From contig NC_017805.1 of assembly GCF_000252445.1 (NCBI RefSeq), positions 186,001-250,000 of the forward strand: DNA of 64,000 bases, written 5' to 3'. Position 1 is the first letter of the stretch. The number at the start of each line of letters is the position of its first letter. The stretch is from Deinococcus gobiensis I-0 (lineage in GTDB: Bacteria; Deinococcota; Deinococci; Deinococcales; Deinococcaceae). Shown here in pieces: positions 1 to 8,971 of this stretch. The notes beneath the pieces were generated by a model. The model saw only the letters and a program-made list of their open reading frames with translations. It made no database searches and was not told the origin of the DNA. The translations under genes and the position numbers were made by a program.

Positions 1-624
1 GCGCAGGCGCGAATGCTCCGCGACCGCCTCGTGGGGGCCGTGGATGCAGGCGATCCGGGTATGCCCCAGCGCGGCCAGATGTCCGGCCGCCAGCGCCGCC
101 CCGTACTCCTGGTCGAGCAGGGCGGCGTTGACCGGCGTTCCGGCCGGCACGTCCAGAAAGACGCACGGGAGATCGGCGAAGCGGCGGCGGACCTCCAGGG
201 CGTCCGTCTCACCCAGCGACGCGTTGATCAGCACGCCGTCCACCTGCCGTTCGCGCAGGGCGCGCACCGCCTGCGTCACCTGCCCCACACCGTAGCGCGG
301 CACGATGGACACCAGCAGGCTGTACCCCGCCTCGCGCGCCGCCCGCTCGATGCCCGACGTGAGCTGCGAGGGCGCGTGCAGCGCGATGTCGTTCGTGGCG
401 AAACCGATGGACTGGGTGCGCTGGCGTGCCAGTCCCTGCGCCAGTCGGTTGGGCACGTAGTTCAGCTCGCCCACCGCCGCGAGGACGCGCTCGCGTGTCC
501 GGGCCGCCACATACCCCTGGTTGTTGACCACGCGCGACACGGTCTGCTGCGACACCCCCACCAGACGCGCCACATCGGCCAGGGTGGCGGGCCGGTCGTC
601 GGAAATTTCGGAATGGCGCGGCAC
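1..624 (-). CDS. LacI-family transcriptional regulator (3' part outside window)
   Basis: The frame opens with GTG at 624 (PRHSEISDDRP...) and continues to the left edge, so about 208 residues are visible and the C-terminus is missing. The N-terminus has the LacI helix-turn-helix (TLADVARLVGVSQQTVSRVV, then NNQGYVAARTRERV). The periplasmic-binding-protein-like effector domain follows, including IGFATNDIALHAPSQ and the VDGVLINASL segment. LacI-type proteins are usually repressors released by a sugar. The gene is divergent from a GH42/GH53 galactan-degradation operon, so I infer that it controls that operon and itself. A possible -10 (TATGTT, 641-636 on the minus strand) lies 11 nt before the GTG, which supports this start over an upstream ATG at 640 in a different frame. 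Confidence 0.9.
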   Translation of the reverse strand, partial: MPRHSEISDDRPATLADVARLVGVSQQTVSRVVNNQGYVAARTRERVLAAVGELNYVPNRLAQGLARQRTQSIGFATNDIALHAPSQLTSGIERAAREAGYSLLVSIVPRYGVGQVTQAVRALRERQVDGVLINASLGETDALEVRRRFADLPCVFLDVPAGTPVNAALLDQEYGAALAAGHLAALGHTRIACIHGPHEAVAEHSRLR

Positions 625-927
625 AGGTGAAGGCTAACATACCGGGCTAAAAGGTCTGGCTGGCCCAGCAGAACGCTTCTGCCGGACAGGTAAACCGAGT
701 AGGAAAGAAGGATTTGCCCAGCAGAGCGAGAAGGATCGGAGGCCTCTCCAGACGACTCCCTGAATGTGCCCAAGACACAAGTGTTAACCTTAACATTCCC
801 TACGGTAAGGCCTACCGAAATCCAGCCGGGAGCAGCGGCTCCCACCCTCCCGCAGCCCCCTGCACTGCGGCTTCCCTCCGGCGACCGCCCGACCGGCCGC
901 CTTTCCTTTGCCCTGTCCGAGGTCTGC
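625..927. promoter_or_regulatory. Divergent control region between the LacI gene and the galactan operon
   Basis: A gap of about 300 bp without a convincing gene. A longer in-frame ATG for the GH42 gene exists at 766, but the extra 54 residues are Pro/Arg-rich and unlike the family. The gap holds the minus-strand TATGTT -10 candidate (636-641), a 14-bp perfect dyad at 782-795, an ACAC-AA-GTGT dyad overlapping it (775-784), and a plus-strand TANNNT candidate (TACGGT, 801-806). Confidence 0.5.
782..795. promoter_or_regulatory. Candidate LacI-family operator
   Basis: TGTTAACCTTAACA is a perfect inverted repeat with 6-bp arms around a central CC. Its length and even symmetry are typical of LacI/CcpA-type operators. 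It lies 133 bp before the GH42 start and overlaps a TANNNT element (TAACAT, 791-796), so binding there could block transcription. Binding by the neighbouring regulator is inferred. Confidence 0.55.
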
Positions 928-2928
928 ATGAGTTCCCTTCCCCCTTCCGATTCCCTTCCGTTCCTGTCGCTGGGCGTCTGCGACTACCCCGAACACGTTC
1001 CCCAGCCGCTGTGGGCCGGCTACGCCCGCGACCAGAAGGCGCTGGGCCTGGAGTTCGTGCGCCTGGCCGAGTTCGCCTGGAGCCGCATGGAACCGCGCCC
1101 CGGCGAGTACGACTGGGCCTGGCTCGACGAGGCGGTCGAGACCTCGGCGGCGGCCGGGCTGAAGGTCGTGCTGTGTACCCCCACCGCCGCGCCGCCCGCC
1201 TGGCTGGTCGAGGCGCACCCCGAGATCCTGCCGGTGGGCCGCGACGGGCAGGTCAAGAGCTTCGGGTCGCGGCGGCACTACGACTTTTCCAGCGCCGTGT
1301 ACCGTGAGCATTCGCGGCGCATCACGCGGGCCGTCGCGGAACGCTACGGCCGGCACCCCGCCGTCGTCGGCTGGCAGACCGACAACGAGTTCGGCTGGGG
1401 CGACACTGCCCAGAGTTTCAGCCCGGCGGTGCACGCGGCCTTCCACGCCTGGCTGGAGCGGCGCTACGGCACGGTAGACGCCCTGAACGCGGCCTGGGGC
1501 AACGTGTTCTGGAGCATGGACTACAGCGGCTGGGCACAGGTGCCCCTCCCCCACCACGCCGTCTCCGAGATCAATCCGGCGCACGCGCTGGACTTCCTGC
1601 GCTTTTCGAGCGGCGAGGTCGCCGCCTTCCAGGCCGAGCAGGTCGCCCTGCTGCGCGAGCACTCGCCGGGCCGGTTCGTCACGCACAATTACATGGGCTT
1701 TTTCAGCGCCTACGACCACTACGAGGTCTCGCGCGGGCTGGATTTCGCGAGCTGGGACAGCTACCCGACCGGCACCCTCCAGGCCATCCACGAGTGGAAG
1801 CTGCTGGCCCCGCACTTCGCCCTGGACTATGCCCGCACCGGCCACCCGGACGTCACCGCCTTCAACCACGACCTCTACCGGGGCATGGTGACCCCCGGCG
1901 CGGGGCAGGCCACCCCCAGCTTCTGGGTCATGGAGCAGCAGTGCGGACAGGTGAACTGGGCGAGCGCGAACCCGCTGCCGGCCCCCGGCGCCGTGGCCCT
2001 CTGGACCGAGCAGGCCTGGGCGCACGGCGCGGACGCGGTGAGCTACTTCCGCTGGCGGGCCGCCACGGTGGGCCAGGAGGTCCTGCACTCGGGCCTGCTG
2101 CGCCACAGCGGCCGCCCCGACCAGGGCCACCGCGAGGTCGCGGCGCTGCGGCCCCAGGCCCTTCCCCTGGCCCCCACCCGGGCGCGCGTGGCCCTGCTGC
2201 ACGACTACGAGAGCCTGTGGCTCTACAACCTGCAACCCCACAGCGAGGGCCTGAACTACTGGGCGCAGACCTTCACGTACTACCGCGCGCTGCGGGCACT
2301 GGGGGTAGACGTGGACATCCTGCACCCGGACCGCGACCTGAGCGGCTACGCCGTGGTCGTGGCGCCGGCCCTCACGCTGATGACGCCGGAGCGCGCGGCG
2401 CACCTCACGGCGAGCGCCGGGCACAGCCGCCTGGTCTTCGGGCCGCGCACGGCCTTCCGGACGGCCGCCGGGGGCACGCCCGAGACGGGGCAGTTCGGAG
2501 ACCTCGCCGGCCTGATCGGGGCCGAATTGAGCCGTTACGACAGCCTGTATGCCGGCATGACGCAGGACGTGGAGGGTGAGGGCGGCGCGCGGCACAGTGC
2601 CCACGCCTGGGCCGAGAGCTACGACCTCGCGGGCGCGGAGGCGCTGTGGCACTACCGGGGCGGACCACTGGACGGTGAGGCCGCCGTCGTCCGGCACGGC
2701 GCGGTGACGACCGTCGGGGCACACAGCGAGTCGCTCGTGCGCGGCGTACTGCGCGGCGCGCTGCGCGAGGCGGGCGTGGAGACGGCCGAGCTGCCCGAAG
2801 GCGTACGCCTCACGCGGCGCGGCCCGCACACCCTGCTCCAGAACTGGACCGGCGAGAGCGTGCACTGGCAGGGCCGGACCCTCGCCCCCTACAGCAGCGC
2901 CCTGCTGCCCCAGGAGGTCATGGCATGA
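928..2928 (+). CDS. Beta-galactosidase, glycoside hydrolase family 42
   Basis: Hydrolyses terminal beta-galactosides, most likely short beta-1,4-galacto-oligosaccharides made by the GH53 enzyme encoded next. The 666-residue product matches the usual GH42 length. The A domain starts [16 protein letters not shown]; the acid/base Glu is about residue 154 in [10 protein letters not shown], and the nucleophile Glu about residue 336 in [10 protein letters not shown]. The trimerisation and C-terminal domains follow. No signal peptide is seen, so it should be cytoplasmic. ATG 928 is chosen because GAGGT lies 8 nt upstream and the GH42 fold begins at once; an in-frame ATG at 766 would add 54 unlikely residues. 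The Cys cluster that binds metal in Thermus-type GH42 enzymes is mostly missing ([13 protein letters not shown] instead of a Cys-containing segment). The stop overlaps the next start (ATGA). Confidence 0.93.
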   Translation: MSSLPPSDSLPFLSLGVCDYPEHVPQPLWAGYARDQKALGLEFVRLAEFAWSRMEPRPGEYDWAWLDEAVETSAAAGLKVVLCTPTAAPPAWLVEAHPEILPVGRDGQVKSFGSRRHYDFSSAVYREHSRRITRAVAERYGRHPAVVGWQTDNEFGWGDTAQSFSPAVHAAFHAWLERRYGTVDALNAAWGNVFWSMDYSGWAQVPLPHHAVSEINPAHALDFLRFSSGEVAAFQAEQVALLREHSPGRFVTHNYMGFFSAYDHYEVSRGLDFASWDSYPTGTLQAIHEWKLLAPHFALDYARTGHPDVTAFNHDLYRGMVTPGAGQATPSFWVMEQQCGQVNWASANPLPAPGAVALWTEQAWAHGADAVSYFRWRAATVGQEVLHSGLLRHSGRPDQGHREVAALRPQALPLAPTRARVALLHDYESLWLYNLQPHSEGLNYWAQTFTYYRALRALGVDVDILHPDRDLSGYAVVVAPALTLMTPERAAHLTASAGHSRLVFGPRTAFRTAAGGTPETGQFGDLAGLIGAELSRYDSLYAGMTQDVEGEGGARHSAHAWAESYDLAGAEALWHYRGGPLDGEAAVVRHGAVTTVGAHSESLVRGVLRGALREAGVETAELPEGVRLTRRGPHTLLQNWTGESVHWQGRTLAPYSSALLPQEVMA

Positions 2929-4040
2929 AGTTCTCCCGGAAGTTCCTCGACCCCGGCGCGGCCCTGGCCCTCTCCGCCGGCCTCTCGGCGTGCGGGCACC
3001 TCGGCCCGGCGGCCGACACCGACCCCTGGATTCGCGGCGTGGACGTGTCCGAGGCACGCGGGGCCGAGGCGGCGGGCGTGCAGTTCCGGGACCTGGACGG
3101 GCAGGTCAAACCGGCCCTCCAGATCGTCAGGGACCACCGGTACAACTGGGTGCGCGTGCGCCTGATGATCGACCCGCAGACGACGGACGGCAACTACGGC
3201 CTCTTGCAGGACCTCCCCTATGTCAAGGCGGTCATGAAGGACGCCCAGGGCCGGGGCCTGAAGGTGCTGCTCGACCTGCACTACTCGCACTGGTGGGCCG
3301 ACCCCGGCAACCAGTGGCTGCCCGCGCACTGGAAGGGCCAGTCGGACGAGGCCCTCGCCAAGTCGGTCTACGACTACACTCACGACGTGATCACGCAGTT
3401 GCGCGCCCAGGGCACCGTGCCCGACATGGTCCAGATCGGCAACGAGATCAACGGCGGGATGCTGTGGGAAAACGGCCGCATCCGCAAGGACGACATGACC
3501 GCCTTCGTGAAGCTGACCAACGCGGGGGCGAACGCCGTGCGCGACGCCAGCGGGGGCAGGGCCGGCATGCCGCCCATCATGGTCCACATCGCCAAGATCG
3601 GGGACGCCGAGGCGACGGTCGCCTGGTACAGGGCCTTCATCGCGGCGGGCGGCTGGGTGGACACCATCGGGCTGTCGTACTACCCGATGTGGCACGGCGA
3701 CTTCGCGAATCTGAGCAAGACCATCGCGGCGCTGCGCTCGACCTTCGACTGGGCGAAGGTGTACGTCGCCGAGACCGCCTCCTACTGGGACCGGAACCAG
3801 GTCGGGATCACAGAGGGTCTGCCCTCCCCGCAGACGCCGCAGGGCCAGCTCGACTACCTGCGGGCCCTCACGCCGGCCGTGCGGGACGCCGGGGGCAGCG
3901 GAATCTTCTACTGGGGCGGCTTCTGGTCCCAGAGCTCCAAATGGCTCACGGCACCTGGCTGGAAGGACGACGACGCCTCGCGCCGCTCGCTCTTCGACGA
4001 CCGCGCCCAGGCCACCCCGGCCATCGACGGCCTGAACTGA
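2925..4040 (+). CDS. Arabinogalactan endo-beta-1,4-galactanase, GH53 (lipoprotein)
   Basis: Cleaves beta-1,4-galactan (pectin side chains) outside the cell membrane. The N-terminal signal has a lipobox-like LSAC about 20 residues in, so membrane anchoring by a lipidated Cys is likely. GH53 hallmarks are GVDVSE near the start, [24 protein letters not shown], the acid/base Glu about residue 174 (QIGNEINGG) and the nucleophile Glu about residue 283 (YVAETASYW). At 371 residues it is typical in length. Its ATG overlaps the GH42 stop by 4 bp, so the two are translationally coupled: galactan is cut outside, oligomers are imported, and GH42 trims them. Confidence 0.93.
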   Translation: MKFSRKFLDPGAALALSAGLSACGHLGPAADTDPWIRGVDVSEARGAEAAGVQFRDLDGQVKPALQIVRDHRYNWVRVRLMIDPQTTDGNYGLLQDLPYVKAVMKDAQGRGLKVLLDLHYSHWWADPGNQWLPAHWKGQSDEALAKSVYDYTHDVITQLRAQGTVPDMVQIGNEINGGMLWENGRIRKDDMTAFVKLTNAGANAVRDASGGRAGMPPIMVHIAKIGDAEATVAWYRAFIAAGGWVDTIGLSYYPMWHGDFANLSKTIAALRSTFDWAKVYVAETASYWDRNQVGITEGLPSPQTPQGQLDYLRALTPAVRDAGGSGIFYWGGFWSQSSKWLTAPGWKDDDASRRSLFDDRAQATPAIDGLN

Positions 4041-4068
4041 ACCCCTCTTCCCCTTTCAAGGAGACCCC

Positions 4069-5253
4069 ATGAACAAGCTGCTGCTTCTGCTGTCCCTGAG
4101 CCTGGCCGGGCAGGCCGGCGCCGCCACCCTCACCGTCTGGAACCACTTCACGGGGGCCGACGAGGTCGCCTGGATTCAGGCGCAGGCCGCCGCGTTCGGC
4201 AAGGCGACCGGCCACAAGGTCAACATCGTGAGCCTGCCGCTCGACCAGATTCCCGACAAGCTCATCCAGAGCGCGCCGCGCGGCCAGGGCCCGGACCTGG
4301 TGGTCACGCTGCCGCAGGACCGCCTCGGGCAGCTCGCCGCCTCGGGGGTGGTGGAGCCGCTCGACCGCTACGTCACGAGCAGGACCGACCTCGACAAGAC
4401 GGCCGTGCAGGCCATGACCTATCAGGGCAAACTGTTCGGGCTGCCGATGTTCGCCGAGTCAGTCGCGCTCGTCTACAACAAGAAGCTCGTGCCTCAGGTG
4501 CCGAACAACTGGAACGATTTCGTGGCGCTGGCCCAGAAGAACACCGGCAACGGCCGCTTCGGCTTCATGATGGACGTGGGCAACGCTTATGCGAGCTACG
4601 GCATCTTCAGCGCCTACGGCAGCTACATCTTCAAGAACAACGGCGGCACGCTGAATACCAGAGACATCGGCATCACCAACGCGGGCGCGCTGAAGGCCGT
4701 CTCGCTGCTCAACGACCTGCGCTACAGGTACGGCCTCGTGCCCGAGGGGGTGTCCTCGCAGGTCGCCAAGAGCGCCTTCGTGGACGGCCGACTGGCGATG
4801 GTCCTCACCGGTCCCTGGGATGTGGGCGACTTCAGGAAAGCGGGCATCGACTACGGCGTCGCCAACCTGCCCACCCCTCCCGGCGCGACCGGCAAATGGA
4901 GCCCCTTCGTGGGGGTGCAGGGCGTGGTCCTGAACGCCTACAGCAAGAACAAGGCGGCGGCCGCTCAGTTCGCCCGGACGCTGGTCACGAGCACGTCCCA
5001 GGTGTCCTTCAACAAGGCGGGCGGACGCATTCCGGTCAGCCTCGCGGCCCGGACGCAACTCAAGACCGACCCCAACGTGGCAGGTTTCGGACGCGCCATC
5101 TCGGCCGGCACGCCGATGCCCAACGTGCCGCAGATGGGCGCCATCTGGGGCCCCTGGGACAATGCCGTGGCCCAGAGTGTGCAGCGCCCCAAACCCGACT
5201 TCGCCGCCATCCTGCGCGACGCCCAGAAGGCCATCCAGAGCGGCGTGAAGTAG
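4069..5253 (+). CDS. Sugar ABC transporter substrate-binding protein (MalE/GanS type)
   Basis: The 394-residue protein begins with a Sec signal peptide (MNKLLLLLSLSLAGQAGA) and continues TLTVWNHFTGADEVAW, typical of family 1 solute-binding proteins for oligosaccharides. Other family features are GPDLVVTLPQDRLGQLA, LPMFAESVALVYNKK and the MVLTGPWDVGDF segment. In context it should capture galacto-oligosaccharides released by the GH53 enzyme. It lies 28 bp after the GH53 stop with a good AAGGAGA ribosome site. No permease or ATPase gene follows; a terminator comes next, so those subunits must be elsewhere or shared. Substrate is inferred from neighbours only. Confidence 0.88.
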   Translation: MNKLLLLLSLSLAGQAGAATLTVWNHFTGADEVAWIQAQAAAFGKATGHKVNIVSLPLDQIPDKLIQSAPRGQGPDLVVTLPQDRLGQLAASGVVEPLDRYVTSRTDLDKTAVQAMTYQGKLFGLPMFAESVALVYNKKLVPQVPNNWNDFVALAQKNTGNGRFGFMMDVGNAYASYGIFSAYGSYIFKNNGGTLNTRDIGITNAGALKAVSLLNDLRYRYGLVPEGVSSQVAKSAFVDGRLAMVLTGPWDVGDFRKAGIDYGVANLPTPPGATGKWSPFVGVQGVVLNAYSKNKAAAAQFARTLVTSTSQVSFNKAGGRIPVSLAARTQLKTDPNVAGFGRAISAGTPMPNVPQMGAIWGPWDNAVAQSVQRPKPDFAAILRDAQKAIQSGVK

Positions 5254-5289
5254 CCCGGCCCTTTTTCAGGAACGGCCCCGAGCCGACAG

Positions 5290-5322
5290 AGGCGGAACTT
5301 CCCGACCATGGGCATTCCGCCT
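5290..5322 (+). terminator. Terminator of the galactan operon
   Basis: AGGCGGAA (5290-5297) pairs with TTCCGCCT (5315-5322) across a 17-nt loop, 37 bp after the binding-protein stop, followed by CCTTTC. The T-tract is weak. Confidence 0.6.
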
Positions 5323-5623
5323 CCTTTCACGTTTGATGACCTCTGCCCCCCCGATCGGGGGATGCACTTTCGGCACGGCATGAGCCGATTCTCCCGGAGG
5401 CTCACTCGTCTCTTAATCTGTTCAGCCCGTCGGGGGCAGCGCAGAGGGCGTCCCCCTTCGAAACGTAAATGAACCATGTTCAGAATGTCTGGACCTGGGA
5501 CATTTTTTTAGATACAAGATGAAAGAATTTTGTGATACATCTTGAGCGGGGCTTCATCGGTCTGCCTGCGTAGCGCCCATCCGTCTTCTCCGCTCTTTGT
5601 CTTCCTCTCAGGGGGTTCCCAGC
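5323..5623. promoter_or_regulatory. Upstream region of the subtilase gene with a dyad
   Basis: About 300 bp with no gene. It is locally AT-rich around 5490-5540. CAAGATG (5515-5521) and CATCTTG (5538-5544) form a 7-bp inverted repeat, and GATACA occurs directly repeated at 5511-5516 and 5534-5539. This could be an operator or a 5' leader hairpin; no regulator is known. Confidence 0.35.
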
Positions 5624-6928
5624 ATGACTCACCGTCTTCCGGCCGCGTTCGCTCTTCTGACCCTGTCGCTCCTCAGCGCTTGCTCGACGGCCAACGTACC
5701 GGCCCAGACAGCCCAGGCCCCGGTCCGCTATGAGTCGGTGGTATCAGTGCCCCTTCAGGCAGGCGACACGCGCGAGTCGCTGGCCCACGCGGTGGGTGGA
5801 GAGGTCCTGGCCTGGAACGCGGGTGGTTGTGCGACGGGGGATGTCAACGATTGCACTGCCCTGATCGGTTTCAATCCGAAGCTGGGCAGTGCGAGCGTCA
5901 TCAGCGCCCTGGGTGGCCGCAAGGCGAAGGTCGAGGCCAATAAGAACGTGTTCAGGGGTGGCGACAAGATCACGGCGGTGGCCAATGGTGGCGCGGCCAT
6001 CTGGGCTGTCGGTGGCGCGGCCATCTGGGCTGTCGGTCAGTACAACCCCATCTCCCAAAACAACGCCCTCTGGCAGCAGGTCAAACTGGAGCAGGCACAA
6101 CAGATGGCCACCCACCTGGGCGAAGGGGTGACGGTGGCGGTCATCGACTCCGGCATCGACCTTCAGCATCCCGCCTTCCAGGGAGCGCTGAGCGACGCCT
6201 CGACCTGGCACGATTTCTATGCTGGTGACGACGTGCCGCAGGAAGAAGGCGTGGCAGGCGAGGGCGCCTACGGCCACGGCACCAACGTGGCGGGCATCAT
6301 CCTGCAAGTAGCGCCGAAGGCCAAGATCATGCCGCTGCGCGTACTGGGGGCCGACGGCTCGGGCGACGTGGCGAGTGTGGCCCAGGCGATCCGCTGGGCC
6401 GTCGAGAAAGGGGCGAAGGTCATCAATCTGAGCCTGGGTAGCACCGAGAACTCGCCCGCCGTGCAGATCGCCATCGACTGGGCCACGGCACAGGACGTGC
6501 TCGTCGTCGCCGCGGCCGGGAACGAGAACAAGGACCACATTACCTATCCCGCCGCCAACGCCACCCATGGCGTCGCCGCACCCAACCTGCTGAGTGTGGG
6601 CAGCGTCGACCCGCAAGACCTCAAGTCCTCCTTCTCGAACTACAGCGCGGCGCTGGAAATCGTCGGACCGGGCGAGCACGTCTATGCACCTGCGCCAGAC
6701 GGCCGCATGGCATCCTGGAGCGGGACCTCTATGGCCGCCCCCATGACGGCGGGCGGATTGGCCCTCGCCCTGGGCGAAACCCTCAAAGTGCCTGTCAGAA
6801 GCCTGACAGGGGCCATGGCCCAGACTGCCGACGATATCTATGGCGGCGAAGCCAACGCTGCATATACCGGTCTGCTGGGCAAAGGTCGCCTCAATCTCGC
6901 CGCCTTCCTGGGTCAAACTATTCGATAG
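5624..6928 (+). CDS. Subtilisin-like serine protease (S8), lipoprotein
   Basis: Secreted peptidase of 434 residues. The signal peptide ends in LSLLSACST, a lipobox, so it is probably membrane-anchored on the outside. A propeptide of about 110 residues follows. Residues 122-137 are a tandem duplication of GGAAIWAV, just before the catalytic domain. The triad is complete: Asp175 (VAVIDSGID), His218 (YGHGTNVAGI) and Ser369 (WSGTSMAAP); AAAGNEN carries the oxyanion Asn. ATG 5624 has AGGGGG upstream; an in-frame TTG at 5597 would place nine polar residues before the signal. The stop is 12 bp before the TPR/HD-GYP gene, so the two are probably co-transcribed. Its natural substrate is unknown. Confidence 0.93.
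   Translation: MTHRLPAAFALLTLSLLSACSTANVPAQTAQAPVRYESVVSVPLQAGDTRESLAHAVGGEVLAWNAGGCATGDVNDCTALIGFNPKLGSASVISALGGRKAKVEANKNVFRGGDKITAVANGGAAIWAVGGAAIWAVGQYNPISQNNALWQQVKLEQAQQMATHLGEGVTVAVIDSGIDLQHPAFQGALSDASTWHDFYAGDDVPQEEGVAGEGAYGHGTNVAGIILQVAPKAKIMPLRVLGADGSGDVASVAQAIRWAVEKGAKVINLSLGSTENSPAVQIAIDWATAQDVLVVAAAGNENKDHITYPAANATHGVAAPNLLSVGSVDPQDLKSSFSNYSAALEIVGPGEHVYAPAPDGRMASWSGTSMAAPMTAGGLALALGETLKVPVRSLTGAMAQTADDIYGGEANAAYTGLLGKGRLNLAAFLGQTIR
5987..6034 (+). repeat. Exact 24-bp tandem duplication inside the subtilase gene
   Basis: Two identical 24-bp units (5987-6010 and 6011-6034) each encode GGAAIWAV, in frame, and a partial third unit (GGT) follows. They lie at the junction between propeptide and catalytic domain. 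Exact identity at the DNA level points to recent slippage or duplication. Confidence 0.9.
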
Positions 6929-6940
6929 AAGAGAGCCGCC

Positions 6941-8935
6941 GTGCCTGACATTCCTCTAAACCCCCTGACTAGCCCGGAGCTGCCCAGCAGCTCCGGGCTG
7001 GACCATGCAGAACTTCAGGAGACTTACAGAATTGCCAGCAGCCTATTGGAAACAAATCCTACAGAGGCACTACGATTAGCAAAAATTTACGAGGAAAACA
7101 ACCCGACTGCTGACCAAACTCCACCAGATTTATTATATCTGATAGGTAAGGCCCAGATTGCCAACTCAAACCACTCAGAAGGTATCAGATGTCTAAAAAT
7201 AGCTGCGAATCTTTTCAAGAGTCAGAATAATATCGAAAATTTTATAGAAACAAATATTCTAATCGGTGGGTCACTCTCTTCTGAGGGAAATTTTGAGGAG
7301 GCACAACTTCATCTAGAACTGGCTATAGCCAATATCGATAGGCGGCCAGTCGCTGAAAAAAATTCCATCTACGCCACAGCACTAAATCAACTGGCTGGTG
7401 TCCAATTTAGACGAGGAAGTCCACCCAACGCGCTAGATACACTTAAAAGATCGCTCAATGTCTATCTAGATATAAATGACAAGAAAGGTCAAATTAACTG
7501 TTTGATCAATATTAGTACGGTACAATCTAGCTTATCTCAGTATACAGAATCTATCAGATCTCTACTCGAGGCTTATCAAGTAAATCATACTTCTATCTCG
7601 GATAAAAAACTTGATGCTACCATCCTACACAATCTTGCTTTTGTATATTTTAACGATAATAACATTGATTCTGCCATAAAAACTATGCACCGCGCCTATA
7701 ATTCCATCCTAGAGCTAGATGAACCACAGATGAAAGCTACGGTCAATCTTAATCTAGGTACTTTTTATTTAAAGGTTGGAAATCTTAAAAAATCACAGAT
7801 ATACTTGGAAACGGCCCTTGATTTGAGCAGGAACAATGGAGATCAGTTTGGGGAAATGAACACCCTCGATAGCCTCGGCAACCTCTATGAAAAGACCGAG
7901 CAGTCGCTGTTGGCGTATATCACCTACCACGACGCCCTGGCCATCGCTCTGAGCATCGGTTCGACGCAGGGCGAGCTGGACGCCCGGCTCAATCTGGGTC
8001 GTTTCTACCTGCATGCAGAATCGTGGGACGATGCCCAGACCCAGCTTCAGCTCGCGCTGGAACTGGCCGAGCGCACCCAGAGCGCGAAGGAAACCGCCGC
8101 CGCCCACGAGACGCTGTGCGAGCTATATAAGGCGCGGGGCGACGCCGGACAGGCCCTGCACCACAGCGAGGAGCTGCGCCGGATCGAGCGTGAGCTGTTC
8201 AATGCCGCCCGCGACCGCCAGACCCGCAACCTGAGCATCCAGTTCGAGGTCGAGCGTGCCCAGCGCGAGGCCGACTCCTATCGCCTGCGCACCGAGCTGG
8301 AGCAGGAAGCCCGGCAGATGGCCGAGCGGCAGGTCGAGGAGCGCACCGCCGAGCTGGCGCAGGCGCAGTACGAAGTCGTGACCCGGCTGGCGATGGCCGC
8401 CGAGTACCGCGACGGCACGACCGGCGACCACACCCGGCGGGTGGGGGTCATGAGTGCCAGCCTCGCCCGGGCGCTGGGCTGGTCCGAGGCGCGGGCCGAG
8501 CTGCTGGGCATCGCGGCGCGGCTGCACGACGTAGGCAAGATGGGCATTCCCGACAGCATCCTGCTGAAGTCGGGCAAGCTGGAGAGCAGCGAGTTCACCC
8601 AGATGCAGACCCATACCCTGATCGGCGCGACCATCCTGTCGGGCGGGCACTCGGAACTGTTGCAACTGGCCGAGGAAATCGCCCTGACCCACCACGAACG
8701 CTGGGACGGCACCGGATACCCCCGCCGGTTGGCCGGCGCCCAGATTCCGCTCTCGGGACGCATCGTCGCGGTTGCGGACGTCTACGACGCCCTGACCCAG
8801 ATCCGGCCCTACAAGAAGGCCTGGACCCACGAGGAAGCCGTTCAGGAGCTACGCGCCGAGGCCGGACGACACTTCGATCCGGAAGTGGTCGAGGCCGCCC
8901 TGCACGTCCTGTGCGGCGCGGCCCCTCAGGCCTGA
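6941..8935 (+). CDS. TPR-repeat protein with C-terminal HD-GYP phosphodiesterase domain
   Basis: 664 residues. Residues about 20-430 are a long array of tetratricopeptide-like helical repeats. Residues about 430-480 look like a coiled coil (Glu/Arg/Gln-rich, [18 protein letters not shown]), and residues about 480-660 are an HD-GYP domain. HD is at 529-530 ([12 protein letters not shown]), then [12 protein letters not shown] (His584-His585, GYP 592-594) and [14 protein letters not shown] domains usually hydrolyse cyclic di-GMP, so this is probably a TPR-controlled c-di-GMP phosphodiesterase. GTG 6941 is the first start after the subtilase. From about 7010 to 7860 the DNA is AT-rich (16 G/C of 60 in 7201-7260), whereas the HD-GYP part is very GC-rich (50 of 60 in 8461-8520), a sharp mosaic. 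Confidence 0.9.
   Translation: MPDIPLNPLTSPELPSSSGLDHAELQETYRIASSLLETNPTEALRLAKIYEENNPTADQTPPDLLYLIGKAQIANSNHSEGIRCLKIAANLFKSQNNIENFIETNILIGGSLSSEGNFEEAQLHLELAIANIDRRPVAEKNSIYATALNQLAGVQFRRGSPPNALDTLKRSLNVYLDINDKKGQINCLINISTVQSSLSQYTESIRSLLEAYQVNHTSISDKKLDATILHNLAFVYFNDNNIDSAIKTMHRAYNSILELDEPQMKATVNLNLGTFYLKVGNLKKSQIYLETALDLSRNNGDQFGEMNTLDSLGNLYEKTEQSLLAYITYHDALAIALSIGSTQGELDARLNLGRFYLHAESWDDAQTQLQLALELAERTQSAKETAAAHETLCELYKARGDAGQALHHSEELRRIERELFNAARDRQTRNLSIQFEVERAQREADSYRLRTELEQEARQMAERQVEERTAELAQAQYEVVTRLAMAAEYRDGTTGDHTRRVGVMSASLARALGWSEARAELLGIAARLHDVGKMGIPDSILLKSGKLESSEFTQMQTHTLIGATILSGGHSELLQLAEEIALTHHERWDGTGYPRRLAGAQIPLSGRIVAVADVYDALTQIRPYKKAWTHEEAVQELRAEAGRHFDPEVVEAALHVLCGAAPQA
6971..6999 (+). 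promoter_or_regulatory. Perfect 12-bp hairpin in the first codons of the TPR/HD-GYP gene
   Basis: AGCCCGGAGCTG (6971-6982) and CAGCTCCGGGCT (6988-6999) are perfect complements around a CCCAG loop, 42 bp after the subtilase stop and 30 bp inside the next ORF. There is no T-tract, so it is not a classical terminator. It could act as an attenuator, an mRNA stabiliser for the protease message, or a brake on translation. Confidence 0.6.
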
Positions 8936-8971
8936 GCGGGACGGGGCCGAACGGCCCGCCCCTGCCCGGCC

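Noticed and set aside
790..3057. Long antisense frame of 755 codons across the GH42 gene
   Set aside because: High G+C leaves the antisense third frame open; the product is Arg/Gly/Pro-rich with no motif, and the sense strand has complete GH42 features.
8944..8957. GGGCC-GAAC-GGCCC as a terminator between convergent genes
   Set aside because: Only a 5-bp stem without T-tract; mentioned with the oligoendopeptidase but not called.
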